DNA of 64,000 nucleotides. Origin: Tepidiformaceae bacterium (GTDB lineage: Bacteria > Chloroflexota > Dehalococcoidia > Tepidiformales > Tepidiformaceae). Under the pieces are notes generated by a model. It did not search any database. It was given only the letters and a program-made list of their open reading frames with translations, and was not told the DNA's origin. Each line of letters begins with the position of its first letter. Position 1 is the first letter of the stretch. Below, piece by piece: positions 16,390 through 25,724 of this stretch. The stretch lies in contig OY282446.1 of NCBI GenBank assembly GCA_958295975.1, forward strand, positions 531,289 through 595,288. Reading direction: 5' to 3'. The position numbers were made by a program, and so were the translations under genes.

Positions 16390-17585
16390 CGACCATGACC
16401 GGCGGTCTGCCGCCGCCCGCGCCCACGCCGCTCTTCTTCCGTCGCGGCTTCCGCAACCTGCTGGCGCAGGGCGTCTACGTGGGCGTCACGGCGCTGGTCA
16501 TCTTCTACGTGGTGCAGGCGCTGGGCGGGCGCGAGTACGGCTTCGGCTTCCTCAACCAGCCCGCCGCCTTCGACGTGGGCAACCAGTGGCTCATCAACGT
16601 GGACGGCACGACCAACACGCGCTTCACCATGTACCTGGTGGGCATCTGGGCGACGGCGCGGGTGGTGATGGTCACGCTTCTGCTGTCCACGGTGCTGGGC
16701 GTGGCGGTGGGAGTGGCGCGGCTCTCCCCGAACTGGCTCCTCTCGAAGATGGCCATGCTGTTCGTGGAGATATTCCGCAACATGCCCCTCTTCGTGCAGA
16801 TCGTGCTGTGGTACGCGATCGTGCTCTTCGGCCTGCCGCAGATACAGAACGCGCTCGACCTCGGCGACACCTTCTTCCTCTCGAACCGGGGCATCGCCGT
16901 TCCCTGGCCGGAGCCGGACGGGGGCCTCTACGGCGGACCGGAGTGGCTGACGGCGGTGTGGGCGGCGGCGGTGGCGGCGGCGGCGGTGGCGGCCTGGTTC
17001 GTGCGGCGGCGGCGGCAGGAACTGGAGCGCGAAACGGGGCAGCCGCATTACCCCAACCGCTGGGGCATCCGGCTGTTCGCGGGGGGAGCGCTGGTCAGCT
17101 TCCTGGCGCTGGGACTGCCGCTCACGATCGACGTGCCCGTGCTCAGCGGCACGGACTACGCGGAGGGGCTGACGCTGCGCCCGGAGTTCACGGCGCTGAC
17201 GCTGGGGCTCACCATCTACACGGCCTCGTTCATCGCGGAGATCGTGCGCGCCAGCATCCAGGCCCTGCCGAAGGGGCAGACGGAGGCGGCCAACGCCATC
17301 GGCCTCTCCGGCTACCAGCGGCTGACGCTGGTGATCCTGCCGCAGGCGCTGCGCCAGATGATCCCGTCGGTGACGAACCAGTACCTGAACGCGAGCAAGA
17401 ATTCGAGCCTGGCCTACGGCGTGTCCTACGCCGACCTGTTCTTCGTGGCGAACATCATCCAGAACAAGATCGGGCACGCGGTGGAGGTGTTCGCGCTGAT
17501 CATCGTCACCTACATGCTCATGTCGCTGGCCATCTCGGTGGTCATGAATTTCCTCAACTCGCGCCTGACGCTGACGCGGGTGTAG
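16386..17585 (+). CDS. Amino-acid ABC transporter permease (AapQ-like)
   Basis: 399 residues, the long form typical of AapQ-type permeases. About eight hydrophobic segments with a large periplasmic/cytoplasmic insert between the first helices and the core. The His/Glu/Gln/Arg-opine permease core has F-R-N-M-P-L-F-V-Q near residue 132 and the EAA-type loop around E-A-A-N-A-I-G-L-S-G-Y-Q-R near 300. It forms the membrane channel with the next gene product. 13 nt separate it from that gene. Confidence 0.93.
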   Translation: MTTMTGGLPPPAPTPLFFRRGFRNLLAQGVYVGVTALVIFYVVQALGGREYGFGFLNQPAAFDVGNQWLINVDGTTNTRFTMYLVGIWATARVVMVTLLLSTVLGVAVGVARLSPNWLLSKMAMLFVEIFRNMPLFVQIVLWYAIVLFGLPQIQNALDLGDTFFLSNRGIAVPWPEPDGGLYGGPEWLTAVWAAAVAAAAVAAWFVRRRRQELERETGQPHYPNRWGIRLFAGGALVSFLALGLPLTIDVPVLSGTDYAEGLTLRPEFTALTLGLTIYTASFIAEIVRASIQALPKGQTEAANAIGLSGYQRLTLVILPQALRQMIPSVTNQYLNASKNSSLAYGVSYADLFFVANIIQNKIGHAVEVFALIIVTYMLMSLAISVVMNFLNSRLTLTRV

Positions 17586-17598
17586 GGAGGAGCGAGCG

Positions 17599-18828
17599 AT
17601 GACGGAACCGGTGGCGGGCGCGCGCAAGGTGGTGCTGCCGCCGCATCGCGTGCGCGCGCAGCGCCCCCTGGGGACGCGGGCGCGCGAATGGACGCGCGAG
17701 AACCTCTTCCCCTCGCCCGCGCAGGCGGTGGTGACGCTGCTCGCGCTGGCCTTCGCGACGGCGATCGTGGCCCTCGCCGTCTACCTCGTGCTCGCGGCCG
17801 AGTGGCGCGTGATCACGGTCAACCGCTGGCTGCTGTTCGCGGGCGGCTTCCCCCAGGACCAGGAGTGGCGGCTGTGGGTGAGCGTGGCGCTGGTCTTCCC
17901 CCTCATCGGGGCGGCCTTCGGGCTCTGGGCCAGCCTCGGGCGGCGCGACCTGCTGTTCATGGCGCTGGCCGCCGGGTTCCTGTTCTTCCTCGCCAGGCAC
18001 GGGGACGCGGGCTGGGCCTCGACGGTGTGGGTGGCGGGCTCGCTGGCGCTCTTCTTCGCGGGCTACCTGGTCTGCCGCCTGGTCCCGCGGGAGCCGGGGC
18101 GCGCGCGCTCGATCGCGACCTGGACCGCGGGCGGCGCGCTGGCGCTGGCGCTGCCCGCCGTGCTGGCCGTGCTGATGGCGGCGGGGGGCGCGCGCACGAA
18201 CGAATTCAGCGGCTTCATGATGAACCTGATCCTCGCGCCCGTGGGCATCGCCGGGGGGCTGCTGCTGGCCATCCCGCTGGCGGTGGGGCGGGCCTCCTCG
18301 CTGCGCGCCGTCTCGTGGACGTGCACGGCCTACATCGAGCTCATCCGCGGGGCGCCGCTGATCGGCTGGCTGTTCGTGGCCCTGTTCATCCTCGAGGACG
18401 TGATCGCGGGCGACCTGATCGTGCGCACGATGGTGGTGCTGGCGGTGTTCACCTCCGCCTACATCGCGGAGTACATCCGCGGGGGGCTGCAGGCGCTGCC
18501 GCACGGGCAGACGGAGGCGGCGCAGGCCGTGGGGCTGGGGCGAACGCGCACGCTGCAGCTGGTGGTGCTGCCGCAGGCGCTTCGCATCTCCATCCCGCCC
18601 ATCGTGGGGCAGGCCATCAGCCTCTGGAAGGACACCGCCCTGATCTCGGCCATCCTGCCCCTGCGCGAGCTGGTGGGGAACTCGAAGGCCGCCATCGCGC
18701 AGCCGGAGTTCATCGAGAACCGCATCGAGGTCTACGTCTTCGCGGCGGTGCTGTTCTGGATCGTGGCCTTCGTCATGTCGCGCGTCTCGCAGCGCATGGA
18801 ACGCTCGCTGGGCATCGGCGAGCGGTAG
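17599..18828 (+). CDS. Amino-acid ABC transporter permease (AapM-like)
   Basis: 409 residues, second permease half. Long N-terminal membrane region (helices near 50-190) and a C-terminal core with I-R-G-A-P-L-I-G-W near residue 250 and E-A-A-Q-A-V-G-L-G near 310, the loop that docks the ATPase. GGAGGAGCGAGCG precedes the ATG. Co-transcribed with its partners. Confidence 0.93.
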   Translation: MTEPVAGARKVVLPPHRVRAQRPLGTRAREWTRENLFPSPAQAVVTLLALAFATAIVALAVYLVLAAEWRVITVNRWLLFAGGFPQDQEWRLWVSVALVFPLIGAAFGLWASLGRRDLLFMALAAGFLFFLARHGDAGWASTVWVAGSLALFFAGYLVCRLVPREPGRARSIATWTAGGALALALPAVLAVLMAAGGARTNEFSGFMMNLILAPVGIAGGLLLAIPLAVGRASSLRAVSWTCTAYIELIRGAPLIGWLFVALFILEDVIAGDLIVRTMVVLAVFTSAYIAEYIRGGLQALPHGQTEAAQAVGLGRTRTLQLVVLPQALRISIPPIVGQAISLWKDTALISAILPLRELVGNSKAAIAQPEFIENRIEVYVFAAVLFWIVAFVMSRVSQRMERSLGIGER

Positions 18829-18849
18829 GATTCGGAGAGGAGCGTGAGC

Positions 18850-19608
<759 letters not shown>

Positions 19609-19689
19609 CGCGCGGCGGTGGCGCGGAGCCGCCCCGACGGCGTACGCTCGGGCCATTCCCGCCCCGCGAGGGCCGCAGGAGCGAATGGC

Positions 19690-20967
19690 ATGGCGCTGGC
19701 CGATTTCAACCCCCTCGACCCGGAGACGCTGGAGTGCCCCTACCCCTTCTACGAGGCGCTGCACGCGGAGGCGCCGGTGCACATGGTGCCGCAGCTGGGG
19801 ATGGCGGTGGTGAGCACCTACGACCTCATCCGCGAGGTGGTGCACGACCCCGCCACCTACTCCTCGGCCATGCCCACGGGCCCCGTCGACCTGCCGGGCA
19901 TGGAGACGGGGCCGGAGGACGCGGAGCTCGCGGAGCTGCGCGCGCAGACGGCGCGCTCGAGCGCGCCCACGCTGCTGGCGGCGGACCCGCCCTGGCACGC
20001 GCGCTACCGCTCGCTCGTGAACAAGGCCCTCTCGGCGCGGCGCGTGGCCGGCATGGAGGGCTACGTGCGCGAGATCGTGACGGAGCTGATCGACGGCTTC
20101 ATCGACGACGGCAAGGCCGATTTCACGAGCCAGTTCGCGGACGAGCTGCCGATGGCGGTGATCGCGGACCAGATCGGGGTGCCGCGCTCGGACCTGCGCG
20201 ATTTCAAGAAGCGCGCGGACCTGGCCATCGGCGGCATCGAGCGCACCATTCCGCCCGAGGAGGAGCGCGAGGTGCTGCGCGCGGGGCTGGAGATGCAGGA
20301 GTACTTCCTGATGCGCGCGGAGGAGCGCCGCCGCGATCCGAAGGACGACATCCTGACCACGCTGGCCACGGCCGAGCTGGAGACGGACGAGGGCCGGCGT
20401 CCGCTGAACGACGCCGAGATCCTGAGCATCCTGCAGCAGCTGCAGGTGGCGGGGAAGGAGACGACCGCGCACATCATCGGGAGCGCGATGCTGCTGTTCA
20501 TCGAGAACCCGGAGCAGCTGGCGAAGGTGCGCGCCAACCCGGAGCTGATCGGGAACATGACGGAGGAGGCGCTGCGCATGGAGTCGCCCGTGCGCGCGCT
20601 CTTCCGCACGACCACGCGCGAAACCACGCTGGGCGGGGTGACGCTGCCCGCGAAGACGACGCTGATGCTCATCTACCACGCGGCCAACCGCGACGAGCGC
20701 GAGTTCGCGGAGGCGGCGCGCTTCGACGTGGAGCGCGAGAACGCGCGCAACCAGCTGGCCTTCAGCGCGGGGCCGCACTACTGCATCGGGGCGGCCCTGG
20801 CGCGGCTGGAGATCCGCGTGGCCTTCGAGGAAGTGCTGCGGCGCATGACGAACTTCCGGCTCGACCCCGACCATCCCGCGCCGCGCCACGAGCCCAGCTA
20901 CATCCTGCGCGGGCTGGAGGAGCTGCGCATCCTGTTCGACAAGGCGCCGGCGCCGGTTCCGGCGTAG
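19690..20967 (+). CDS. Cytochrome P450
   Basis: 425 residues, bacterial class soluble P450. I-helix oxygen groove A-G-K-E-T-T near residue 258, K-helix E-A-L-R near 295 and heme loop F-S-A-G-P-H-Y-C-I-G with Cys365 as thiolate ligand. It needs ferredoxin and reductase partners, none of which are adjacent. GCAGGAG about 9 nt upstream supports ATG 19690; TACGCT at 19643-19648 is a possible -10 box. Substrate unknown. Confidence 0.94.
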   Translation: MALADFNPLDPETLECPYPFYEALHAEAPVHMVPQLGMAVVSTYDLIREVVHDPATYSSAMPTGPVDLPGMETGPEDAELAELRAQTARSSAPTLLAADPPWHARYRSLVNKALSARRVAGMEGYVREIVTELIDGFIDDGKADFTSQFADELPMAVIADQIGVPRSDLRDFKKRADLAIGGIERTIPPEEEREVLRAGLEMQEYFLMRAEERRRDPKDDILTTLATAELETDEGRRPLNDAEILSILQQLQVAGKETTAHIIGSAMLLFIENPEQLAKVRANPELIGNMTEEALRMESPVRALFRTTTRETTLGGVTLPAKTTLMLIYHAANRDEREFAEAARFDVERENARNQLAFSAGPHYCIGAALARLEIRVAFEEVLRRMTNFRLDPDHPAPRHEPSYILRGLEELRILFDKAPAPVPA

Positions 20968-20970
20968 GGG

Positions 20971-21624
20971 TCAGGCGCCCGGCTTCGCCAGCTGGTCGCG
21001 GCGCAGCTCGTCCGCGAGGCCCGGCGGCAGGTGGGGCGCGGCGCGCTCCTCCACCTCGCGGGCGGCGCGCGCGTGTTCGGCGGCGAGGCGCTCCTCGTTC
21101 GAGCCCGGGGCGAGGCGGGCCACGGCCCCGGCCATGAGCGCGGCCATGGCGGTCGCGCGCACCACGCGGCGGGCGGACAGGTAGGCGGCGAACCGGTCGG
21201 AGATGCCCTCCGCGCGATCGGCCTCGCTTTCGGCGTGGGCGCGATGGACGCGGGCCTTGCCGAGCAGATAGCGCACGGGGGCGGCGGCGATGCGGGCGGC
21301 CTCGTCGGAGGACTCGCCCGCGGCCTGCGCGTGGCCGATGGACTCCATCAGCAGCTTCGTGGGCTCGTCGGGGTCGATGGCCTCGTAGCCCGCGGCGTTG
21401 GCGATGCCGCCGAGCCCGACGAAGATGGCCTCGCTGCGCGCTTTCGCCTCCCCGGCGTGGCGGGCGGCCATCTCCGACAGCCCGGCGTAGCCTTGGGGCG
21501 TGATGCCGCCGTGCGCGACGCCGTGGCGCAGGTTGCGGAGCGCGTCGGCGGCGTTCGCGGCCTCGCGTTTGGCGGCGGCGAGGTCGCGGCGGGCGGCTTC
21601 GATGCGGCTGACGGCTTCGGGCAT
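20971..21624 (-). CDS. Ala/Glu-rich helical protein, unknown
   Basis: 217 residues with no recognised domain. Residues 1-60 and 120-205 are strongly helical with charged repeats (A-A-R-R-D-L-A-A-A-K-R-E-A) and likely coiled coil; a short hydrophobic patch A-M-A-A-L-M-A-G-A-V-A lies near 165. The gene converges on the P450 gene, with 3 nt between stops. The start at 21624 is divergent from the Hsp20 promoter. Confidence 0.55.
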   Translation of the reverse strand: MPEAVSRIEAARRDLAAAKREAANAADALRNLRHGVAHGGITPQGYAGLSEMAARHAGEAKARSEAIFVGLGGIANAAGYEAIDPDEPTKLLMESIGHAQAAGESSDEAARIAAAPVRYLLGKARVHRAHAESEADRAEGISDRFAAYLSARRVVRATAMAALMAGAVARLAPGSNEERLAAEHARAAREVEERAAPHLPPGLADELRRDQLAKPGA

Positions 21625-21676
21625 GGCTTCATATTATGTGAACGGAAAGGCAGGGTCAAGACGCGGGGCGGAAGTA

Positions 21677-21707
21677 TGCTGGCACTCGTTTGACAGGAGT
21701 GCCAGCA
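21677..21707 (+). promoter_or_regulatory. CIRCE-like HrcA operator upstream of hsp20
   Basis: TGCTGGCACTC and GAGTGCCAGCA are perfect 11-bp inverted arms separated by 9 nt. The GCACTC-N9-GAGTGC core equals the CIRCE core bound by the heat-shock repressor HrcA. It overlaps the -35 box of the hsp20 promoter, where a repressor would block polymerase. Confidence 0.75.
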
Positions 21708-21718
21708 ATCCCCATACT
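21690..21718 (+). promoter_or_regulatory. hsp20 promoter, sigma-70 type
   Basis: TTGACA at 21690-21695, 17 nt, CATACT at 21713-21718. The -35 box lies inside the spacer of the CIRCE-like palindrome. A second, outer inverted pair AAGTATG/CATACTT brackets the operator. Confidence 0.7.
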
Positions 21719-21763
21719 TGTTTCAACCTTCACAACTGAATTGTGAGAGAAAAGGAGATCAAC

Positions 21764-22198
21764 ATGGCAGAAATCGTCCGCTACGACCCCTTCGACTCGC
21801 CCCGGGACTTCTTCGACCGCTTCTTCAGCCGCGCGCTGGGCGCGATGGACGGCGGCGCCGCCTTCGAGGAGGGCGCGCTGGGCGTGGACATCTCCGAGAC
21901 GGACAGCGAGCTGATCGTGCGGGCCTCGCTGCCGGGCTTCAGCCGCGACGAGATCGACGTCCAGCTCCACCAGGGCGTGCTCTCCATCAAGGCGGTGCAC
22001 GGCGCGGGCGAGGCCTCCGCAGACGAGCGCTACCACCGCCGCGAGCGGCGCTGGTCGACGCTCAGCCGGCGGCTGGCCCTCCCCGGCGTGCTGCACGACG
22101 CGGAGGTGAACGGCGAGCTCGCCAACGGCGTGCTCACGCTGCGCATCCCCGTGCCCGCCGCGGCCAAGCCGAAGCAGGTCACCATCGCCGTCTCCTGA
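21764..22198 (+). CDS. Hsp20/alpha-crystallin small heat-shock protein
   Basis: 144 residues. ATP-independent holdase that binds unfolding proteins. The alpha-crystallin domain runs from about residue 40 (V-D-I-S-E-T-D-S-E-L-I-V) to the L-A-N-G-V-L-T-L-R-I-P-V strand, followed by K-P-K-Q-V-T-I-A-V. AAAGGAG 7 nt upstream fixes the ATG at 21764 rather than an earlier in-frame start. Expression is probably heat-induced through the CIRCE-like site. Confidence 0.95.
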   Translation: MAEIVRYDPFDSPRDFFDRFFSRALGAMDGGAAFEEGALGVDISETDSELIVRASLPGFSRDEIDVQLHQGVLSIKAVHGAGEASADERYHRRERRWSTLSRRLALPGVLHDAEVNGELANGVLTLRIPVPAAAKPKQVTIAVS

Positions 22199-22230
22199 GG
22201 CCCGTCGGGCCCTTGAGCCAGCCCTCCCCC

Positions 22231-22262
22231 GGAAGCGGGCCGTTCGCGCGGCCCGCTTCCCT
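22231..22262 (+). terminator. Terminator after hsp20
   Basis: GGAAGCGGGCC and GGCCCGCTTCC form an 11-bp perfect stem with an 8-nt loop, followed by CTTT. It lies 32 nt after the hsp20 stop. Confidence 0.7.
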
Positions 22263-22290
22263 TTGCCCGCGAACGCGCGCGCGGAGGCGC

Positions 22291-22296
22291 TAGACT
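22291..22296 (+). promoter_or_regulatory. -10 box of a leaderless transcript
   Basis: TAGACT, 7 nt, ATG at 22304; no SD between. Confidence 0.55.
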
Positions 22297-22303
22297 GGCG
22301 GCC

Positions 22304-22699
22304 ATGCCGGTGAATTTCGAGCTGCCGCCGTCCCTGGGCCACGACCACGACGACGCCGTCTACACCGCCGCCCAGCTGGCGCCGACGATCGCGCGGCTGC
22401 GCGCCGCCGTGGCGGACCTGGGCGAGGGCGCGGCCACGCCCGGGGGGCTGGCGGCGGCGTGGACGCGCGTGGCCGAGCTGCGCCTGCCCCGCAAGGCCGT
22501 GCCGGGGGAGGTGCTCGACGAGGTGGAGGCGCTGGTGGTCGCGTGGGGCGCGCACGGCATGGGCGGCATCGCCCGCCACGCCTGGGCGCTCGCGCCGGAG
22601 GAGCGGGAGCGCGAGGCCGCACGCCTGCGCGCGATGCTGGCGGCGACGGTGGCGGCGGCGGCGAACGCGCCCGCCGCCCCGCTCTACCCCAGCGAGTAG
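22304..22699 (+). CDS. Small hypothetical protein
   Basis: 131 residues, no family recognised. The N-terminal part is acidic with H-D-H-D-D; the rest is helical and Ala-rich. The start is set by a leaderless-type promoter. It is 15 nt ahead of the membrane-protein gene and is likely co-transcribed with it. Confidence 0.6.
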   Translation: MPVNFELPPSLGHDHDDAVYTAAQLAPTIARLRAAVADLGEGAATPGGLAAAWTRVAELRLPRKAVPGEVLDEVEALVVAWGAHGMGGIARHAWALAPEEREREAARLRAMLAATVAAAANAPAAPLYPSE

Positions 22700-22714
22700 C
22701 GGCGCGCGCCGTCC

Positions 22715-23896
22715 ATGACCGGCGAAACGATCGCGGCCACCGAGGCGTGGTTCCGCCGCCAGGGCATCCCCCATTTCATCGAGGACTACAGCCCGCGCCG
22801 CGCCGTGCTCACGCGGGGGCTGCCCTTCCTCACCGTCGTCCTCTTCATCGAGGTGCTGACGGTGATCAACACGGACTGGCCGTGGTGGGCCAACGCGCTG
22901 ACCATGATCGGCATGATCGCGGCGGTGGCGATCGCCTGGCAGGGCACGATCTCGCTGCGCCGCCGCAACCCCTTCGGCCTGCCCGCGCAGGTCGGCGTGG
23001 CGCAGCTGGCCGTGTTCGTGCTGGCCCCGTCGCTGCTCACGGGCATCGTGCAGAACCTGTGGGCGTTCGCGGTCTGGCAGGTGCTGCTGAACCTGCTCCT
23101 GCTGGGGATCGTCTACGTGACCGTGAGCTTCGCCCTGCTGCCGGTGGCGAGCTGGGCGGTGCGGCGGCTCTTCCGCGACATGCGCGACGTGATCGGGCTG
23201 TTCGCGCGGGCGCTGCCGCTGCTGCTCCTCTTCCTCACCTTCCTCTTCATCAACGCCGAGGTGTGGAACGTGGCGAGCGGGCTCGAACGCGGCTCCCGCA
23301 ATGCCGTGATCGCGGTCTTCGCGCTGATGGGCGGCGCCTTCCTCATCTTCCGCCTGCCCGCCGAGCTGGGGCAGCTGGGGAGCTTCGCCAGCGCGGAGCA
23401 GGTGGCGAGGCTCGTGCGGGGGACGCCGGTGGAGGGCGCGCCCGTGACGAACGCCGTCATCCGGCTGGACGAGCCGCTGGGCCGGCGGCAGTGGCTGAAC
23501 GCCGGCCTCGTCGTGCTCTTCGCCCTCTCGCTGCGCGTGCTCTTCGTGAGCGTGCTCGTGGGCGTCTTCCTGCTGATCCTCGGCCTGGCCGCCATCGACG
23601 AGGGCCTGATCGCCTCGTGGAACGGCCGCCCGCCGGAGGTCCTGCTGCGGCTGGGCGGGCCGGAGGGGGCGGTGGTGACGGCGGAGCTGCTGCGCGTGGC
23701 GCTCTTCCTGGCGACCTTCTCGGGCTTCTACTTCACGGTCAGCATCGTCACCAACCGCGAGTACCGCGACGAGTTCTTCGAGGAAGTGGTGGCCGACGTG
23801 CGGCAGGCGTTCGCGGTGCGCGCCGTCTACCTGGGCGCGCTCGCGCAGCGGGAGGCGGAGGCCGCCGCCGGGGCGACCCCCGATCCCGAATCCTGA
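22715..23896 (+). CDS. Polytopic membrane protein, unknown function
   Basis: 393 residues with about eight hydrophobic helices. The segment L-L-L-L-F-L-T-F-L-F-I-N-A-E-V-W near residues 170-187 is typical of an uncharacterised integral-membrane family of actinobacteria and Chloroflexota. The C-terminal 50 residues are soluble and acidic (E-Y-R-D-E-F-F-E-E). It follows the small hypothetical gene closely and converges on the SnoaL-like gene. Confidence 0.75.
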   Translation: MTGETIAATEAWFRRQGIPHFIEDYSPRRAVLTRGLPFLTVVLFIEVLTVINTDWPWWANALTMIGMIAAVAIAWQGTISLRRRNPFGLPAQVGVAQLAVFVLAPSLLTGIVQNLWAFAVWQVLLNLLLLGIVYVTVSFALLPVASWAVRRLFRDMRDVIGLFARALPLLLLFLTFLFINAEVWNVASGLERGSRNAVIAVFALMGGAFLIFRLPAELGQLGSFASAEQVARLVRGTPVEGAPVTNAVIRLDEPLGRRQWLNAGLVVLFALSLRVLFVSVLVGVFLLILGLAAIDEGLIASWNGRPPEVLLRLGGPEGAVVTAELLRVALFLATFSGFYFTVSIVTNREYRDEFFEEVVADVRQAFAVRAVYLGALAQREAEAAAGATPDPES

Positions 23897-23907
23897 GCGC
23901 GCGGGCG

Positions 23908-24387
23908 TCAGGCGCCGGTGATGCTGCCGAGTTCCTTCCAGGGGCGGGCGCGGCGCGCGTTCCAGTGGGCCACCCAGCTGTCGGTGATGCCCTGCACGCC
24001 GTGGTGGTAGTCCACCTCGAGCGTGACCTTGCCCTCGTCGTTGAATTCGAGGCGGGACATGCCCTCGAAGGTGAACCACTTGCCGTAGTGCTCGTGCTCC
24101 TCGTCGGCGATCTGGCCGTAGGCCATCCAGAGCACGGCGACGCCACGGTGGCCCTCGGCCACGTAGAGGTCCTCGACGGGCACGCGCAGGGTGATGCCGA
24201 CCCGCTTGCTGGCCCAGAACTCGCGGATCTCCTCGAGGCCGTTGAGCGCCCCGGCGTGGCCGACGATGTCGCGCATGACGGCGTCTTCGGCGAACCACTG
24301 GTCGGGGCCATAGGGGTCGCCGCTGCTCCAGCCGCCTTCCTCGAAGAGCTTGCGGGCGGTTTCGAGATCGTTGGGTCCGACGGGCAC
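23908..24387 (-). CDS. SnoaL/NTF2-like domain protein
   Basis: 159 residues. Single alpha+beta-barrel domain: N-terminal helix E-T-A-R-K-L-F, W-F-A-E-D-A-V-M-R-D, then L-N-G-L-E-E-I-R-E-F and strands such as G-V-A-V-L-W-M-A-Y. Members act as small-molecule isomerases, hydrolases or binding subunits. GTG at 24387 is chosen because GAGGAGG lies 6 nt upstream; an in-frame ATG 12 codons earlier has no SD. It is divergent from the ACAD10/11-like gene. Confidence 0.8.
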   Translation of the reverse strand: MPVGPNDLETARKLFEEGGWSSGDPYGPDQWFAEDAVMRDIVGHAGALNGLEEIREFWASKRVGITLRVPVEDLYVAEGHRGVAVLWMAYGQIADEEHEHYGKWFTFEGMSRLEFNDEGKVTLEVDYHHGVQGITDSWVAHWNARRARPWKELGSITGA

Positions 24388-24489
24388 GGGAGCCTCCTCG
24401 TCCGCCACGTGGCGGGGGCGCATTGTAGCGCAGACGGCGGGCGCGCGGCGTCCCCCGCTGGTAGAGTCGCGGGCCAACGGAGGCGGCGC

Positions 24490-25704
24490 ATGAGCACGGA
24501 AACGCGAGCCGCGCTGGGCGAAGCGGCGATCGGGGAGCTTCGCGGGCGCACCAAAGCGTTCATGGACGAGCACATTTACCCCAACGAGGAGGCGCTCTCG
24601 GCGGGGGACGAGGCCGCGGCCGCGCTGATGCGCGACCTGCAGGCGCGGGCGAAGGCGATGGGCATGTGGGCGCCCCACCTGCCCGCGGAGGCGGGCGGCA
24701 TGGGCATCGGCTTCATGCCCTACGTGTACATGAACGAGCTGCTGGGGCGGAGCCCGCACGCGCCGCGCGCCTTCGGGGCGCAGGCCCCCGATTCGGGGAA
24801 CGCCGAAATCCTCTGGCAGTTCGGCACGCCGGAGCAGCGGCGGCGCTGGATGGAGCCGCTGGTGGCGGGCGAGATCACCTCCTGCTTCTCCATGACCGAG
24901 CCGGAGGTGTCGGGGGCGGACCCCACGAACCTGCAGACGCGGGCCGTGCGCGACGGCGACGAGTGGGTGATCAACGGCCACAAGTGGTTCACGAGCGGGG
25001 CCCTCAAGGCCGCCTTCGCCATCGTCATGTGCGTGACCGAGCCGGAGCAGCCGCCGCACGGGCGCATGAGCCAGATCATCGTGCCCGTGGACACGCCCGG
25101 CTTCGACATCATCCGCCCCGTGCCCGTGATGGGGGACACGGAGGGGCACCACTGCGAGATTCGCTACCGCGACGCGCGCGTGCCCCTCACGAACGTGCTG
25201 GGCGAGCCGGGCGGGGGCTTCCGCATCGCCCAGAAGCGGCTCGGCCCGGGGCGCATCCACCACTGCATGCGCTGGCTGGGGCAGAGCCAGCGCGCCTTCG
25301 AGCTGATGTGCGAGTACTCCCTCCAGCGGGAGGTCTTCGGCGGGCCGCTGGCCGAGAAGCAGACGGTCCAGAACTGGATCGCCGATTCGTACGTGGAAAT
25401 CCAGGCGGCGCGCCTGCTGACGCTGCGGGCGGCGGAGAAGATCGACGCGGGCGACGAGGCGCGCGTGGAGATTTCGGCGATCAAGTTCTTCGGCGCGAAG
25501 GTGCTGCACGACGTCATCGACCGCGCCATCCAGACGCACGGGGCGCGCGGGGTGAGCGGCGACACGCCCCTCGAATCGATGTACCGCGCGGCCCGCAGCG
25601 CGCGCATCTACGACGGGCCCGACGAGACGCACCGCATGGTCGTCTCGCGCCGCATCCTGCGCTCCTTCCGCGAGGGCGCGGGCTGGGACTTCGCCACGCT
25701 CTAG
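24490..25704 (+). CDS. Acyl-CoA dehydrogenase, ACAD10/ACAD11-like
   Basis: 404 residues, FAD acyl-CoA dehydrogenase fold. C-F-S-M-T-E-P-E near residue 136 and W-V-I-N-G-H-K-W are the flavin/substrate strands. G-R-I-H-H-C-M-R near residue 252 and Y-D-G-P-D-E-T-H-R near 374 are hallmarks of the ACAD10/11 branch, which handles 4-hydroxyacyl-CoAs after phosphorylation by an APH-type kinase. The next gene, 20 nt on, encodes such a kinase. ATG with GGAGG upstream; TAGAGT at 24462-24467 is the likely -10 box. Confidence 0.93.
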   Translation: MSTETRAALGEAAIGELRGRTKAFMDEHIYPNEEALSAGDEAAAALMRDLQARAKAMGMWAPHLPAEAGGMGIGFMPYVYMNELLGRSPHAPRAFGAQAPDSGNAEILWQFGTPEQRRRWMEPLVAGEITSCFSMTEPEVSGADPTNLQTRAVRDGDEWVINGHKWFTSGALKAAFAIVMCVTEPEQPPHGRMSQIIVPVDTPGFDIIRPVPVMGDTEGHHCEIRYRDARVPLTNVLGEPGGGFRIAQKRLGPGRIHHCMRWLGQSQRAFELMCEYSLQREVFGGPLAEKQTVQNWIADSYVEIQAARLLTLRAAEKIDAGDEARVEISAIKFFGAKVLHDVIDRAIQTHGARGVSGDTPLESMYRAARSARIYDGPDETHRMVVSRRILRSFREGAGWDFATL

Positions 25705-25724
25705 CGCGCGGGCGGGAGGCGGCC

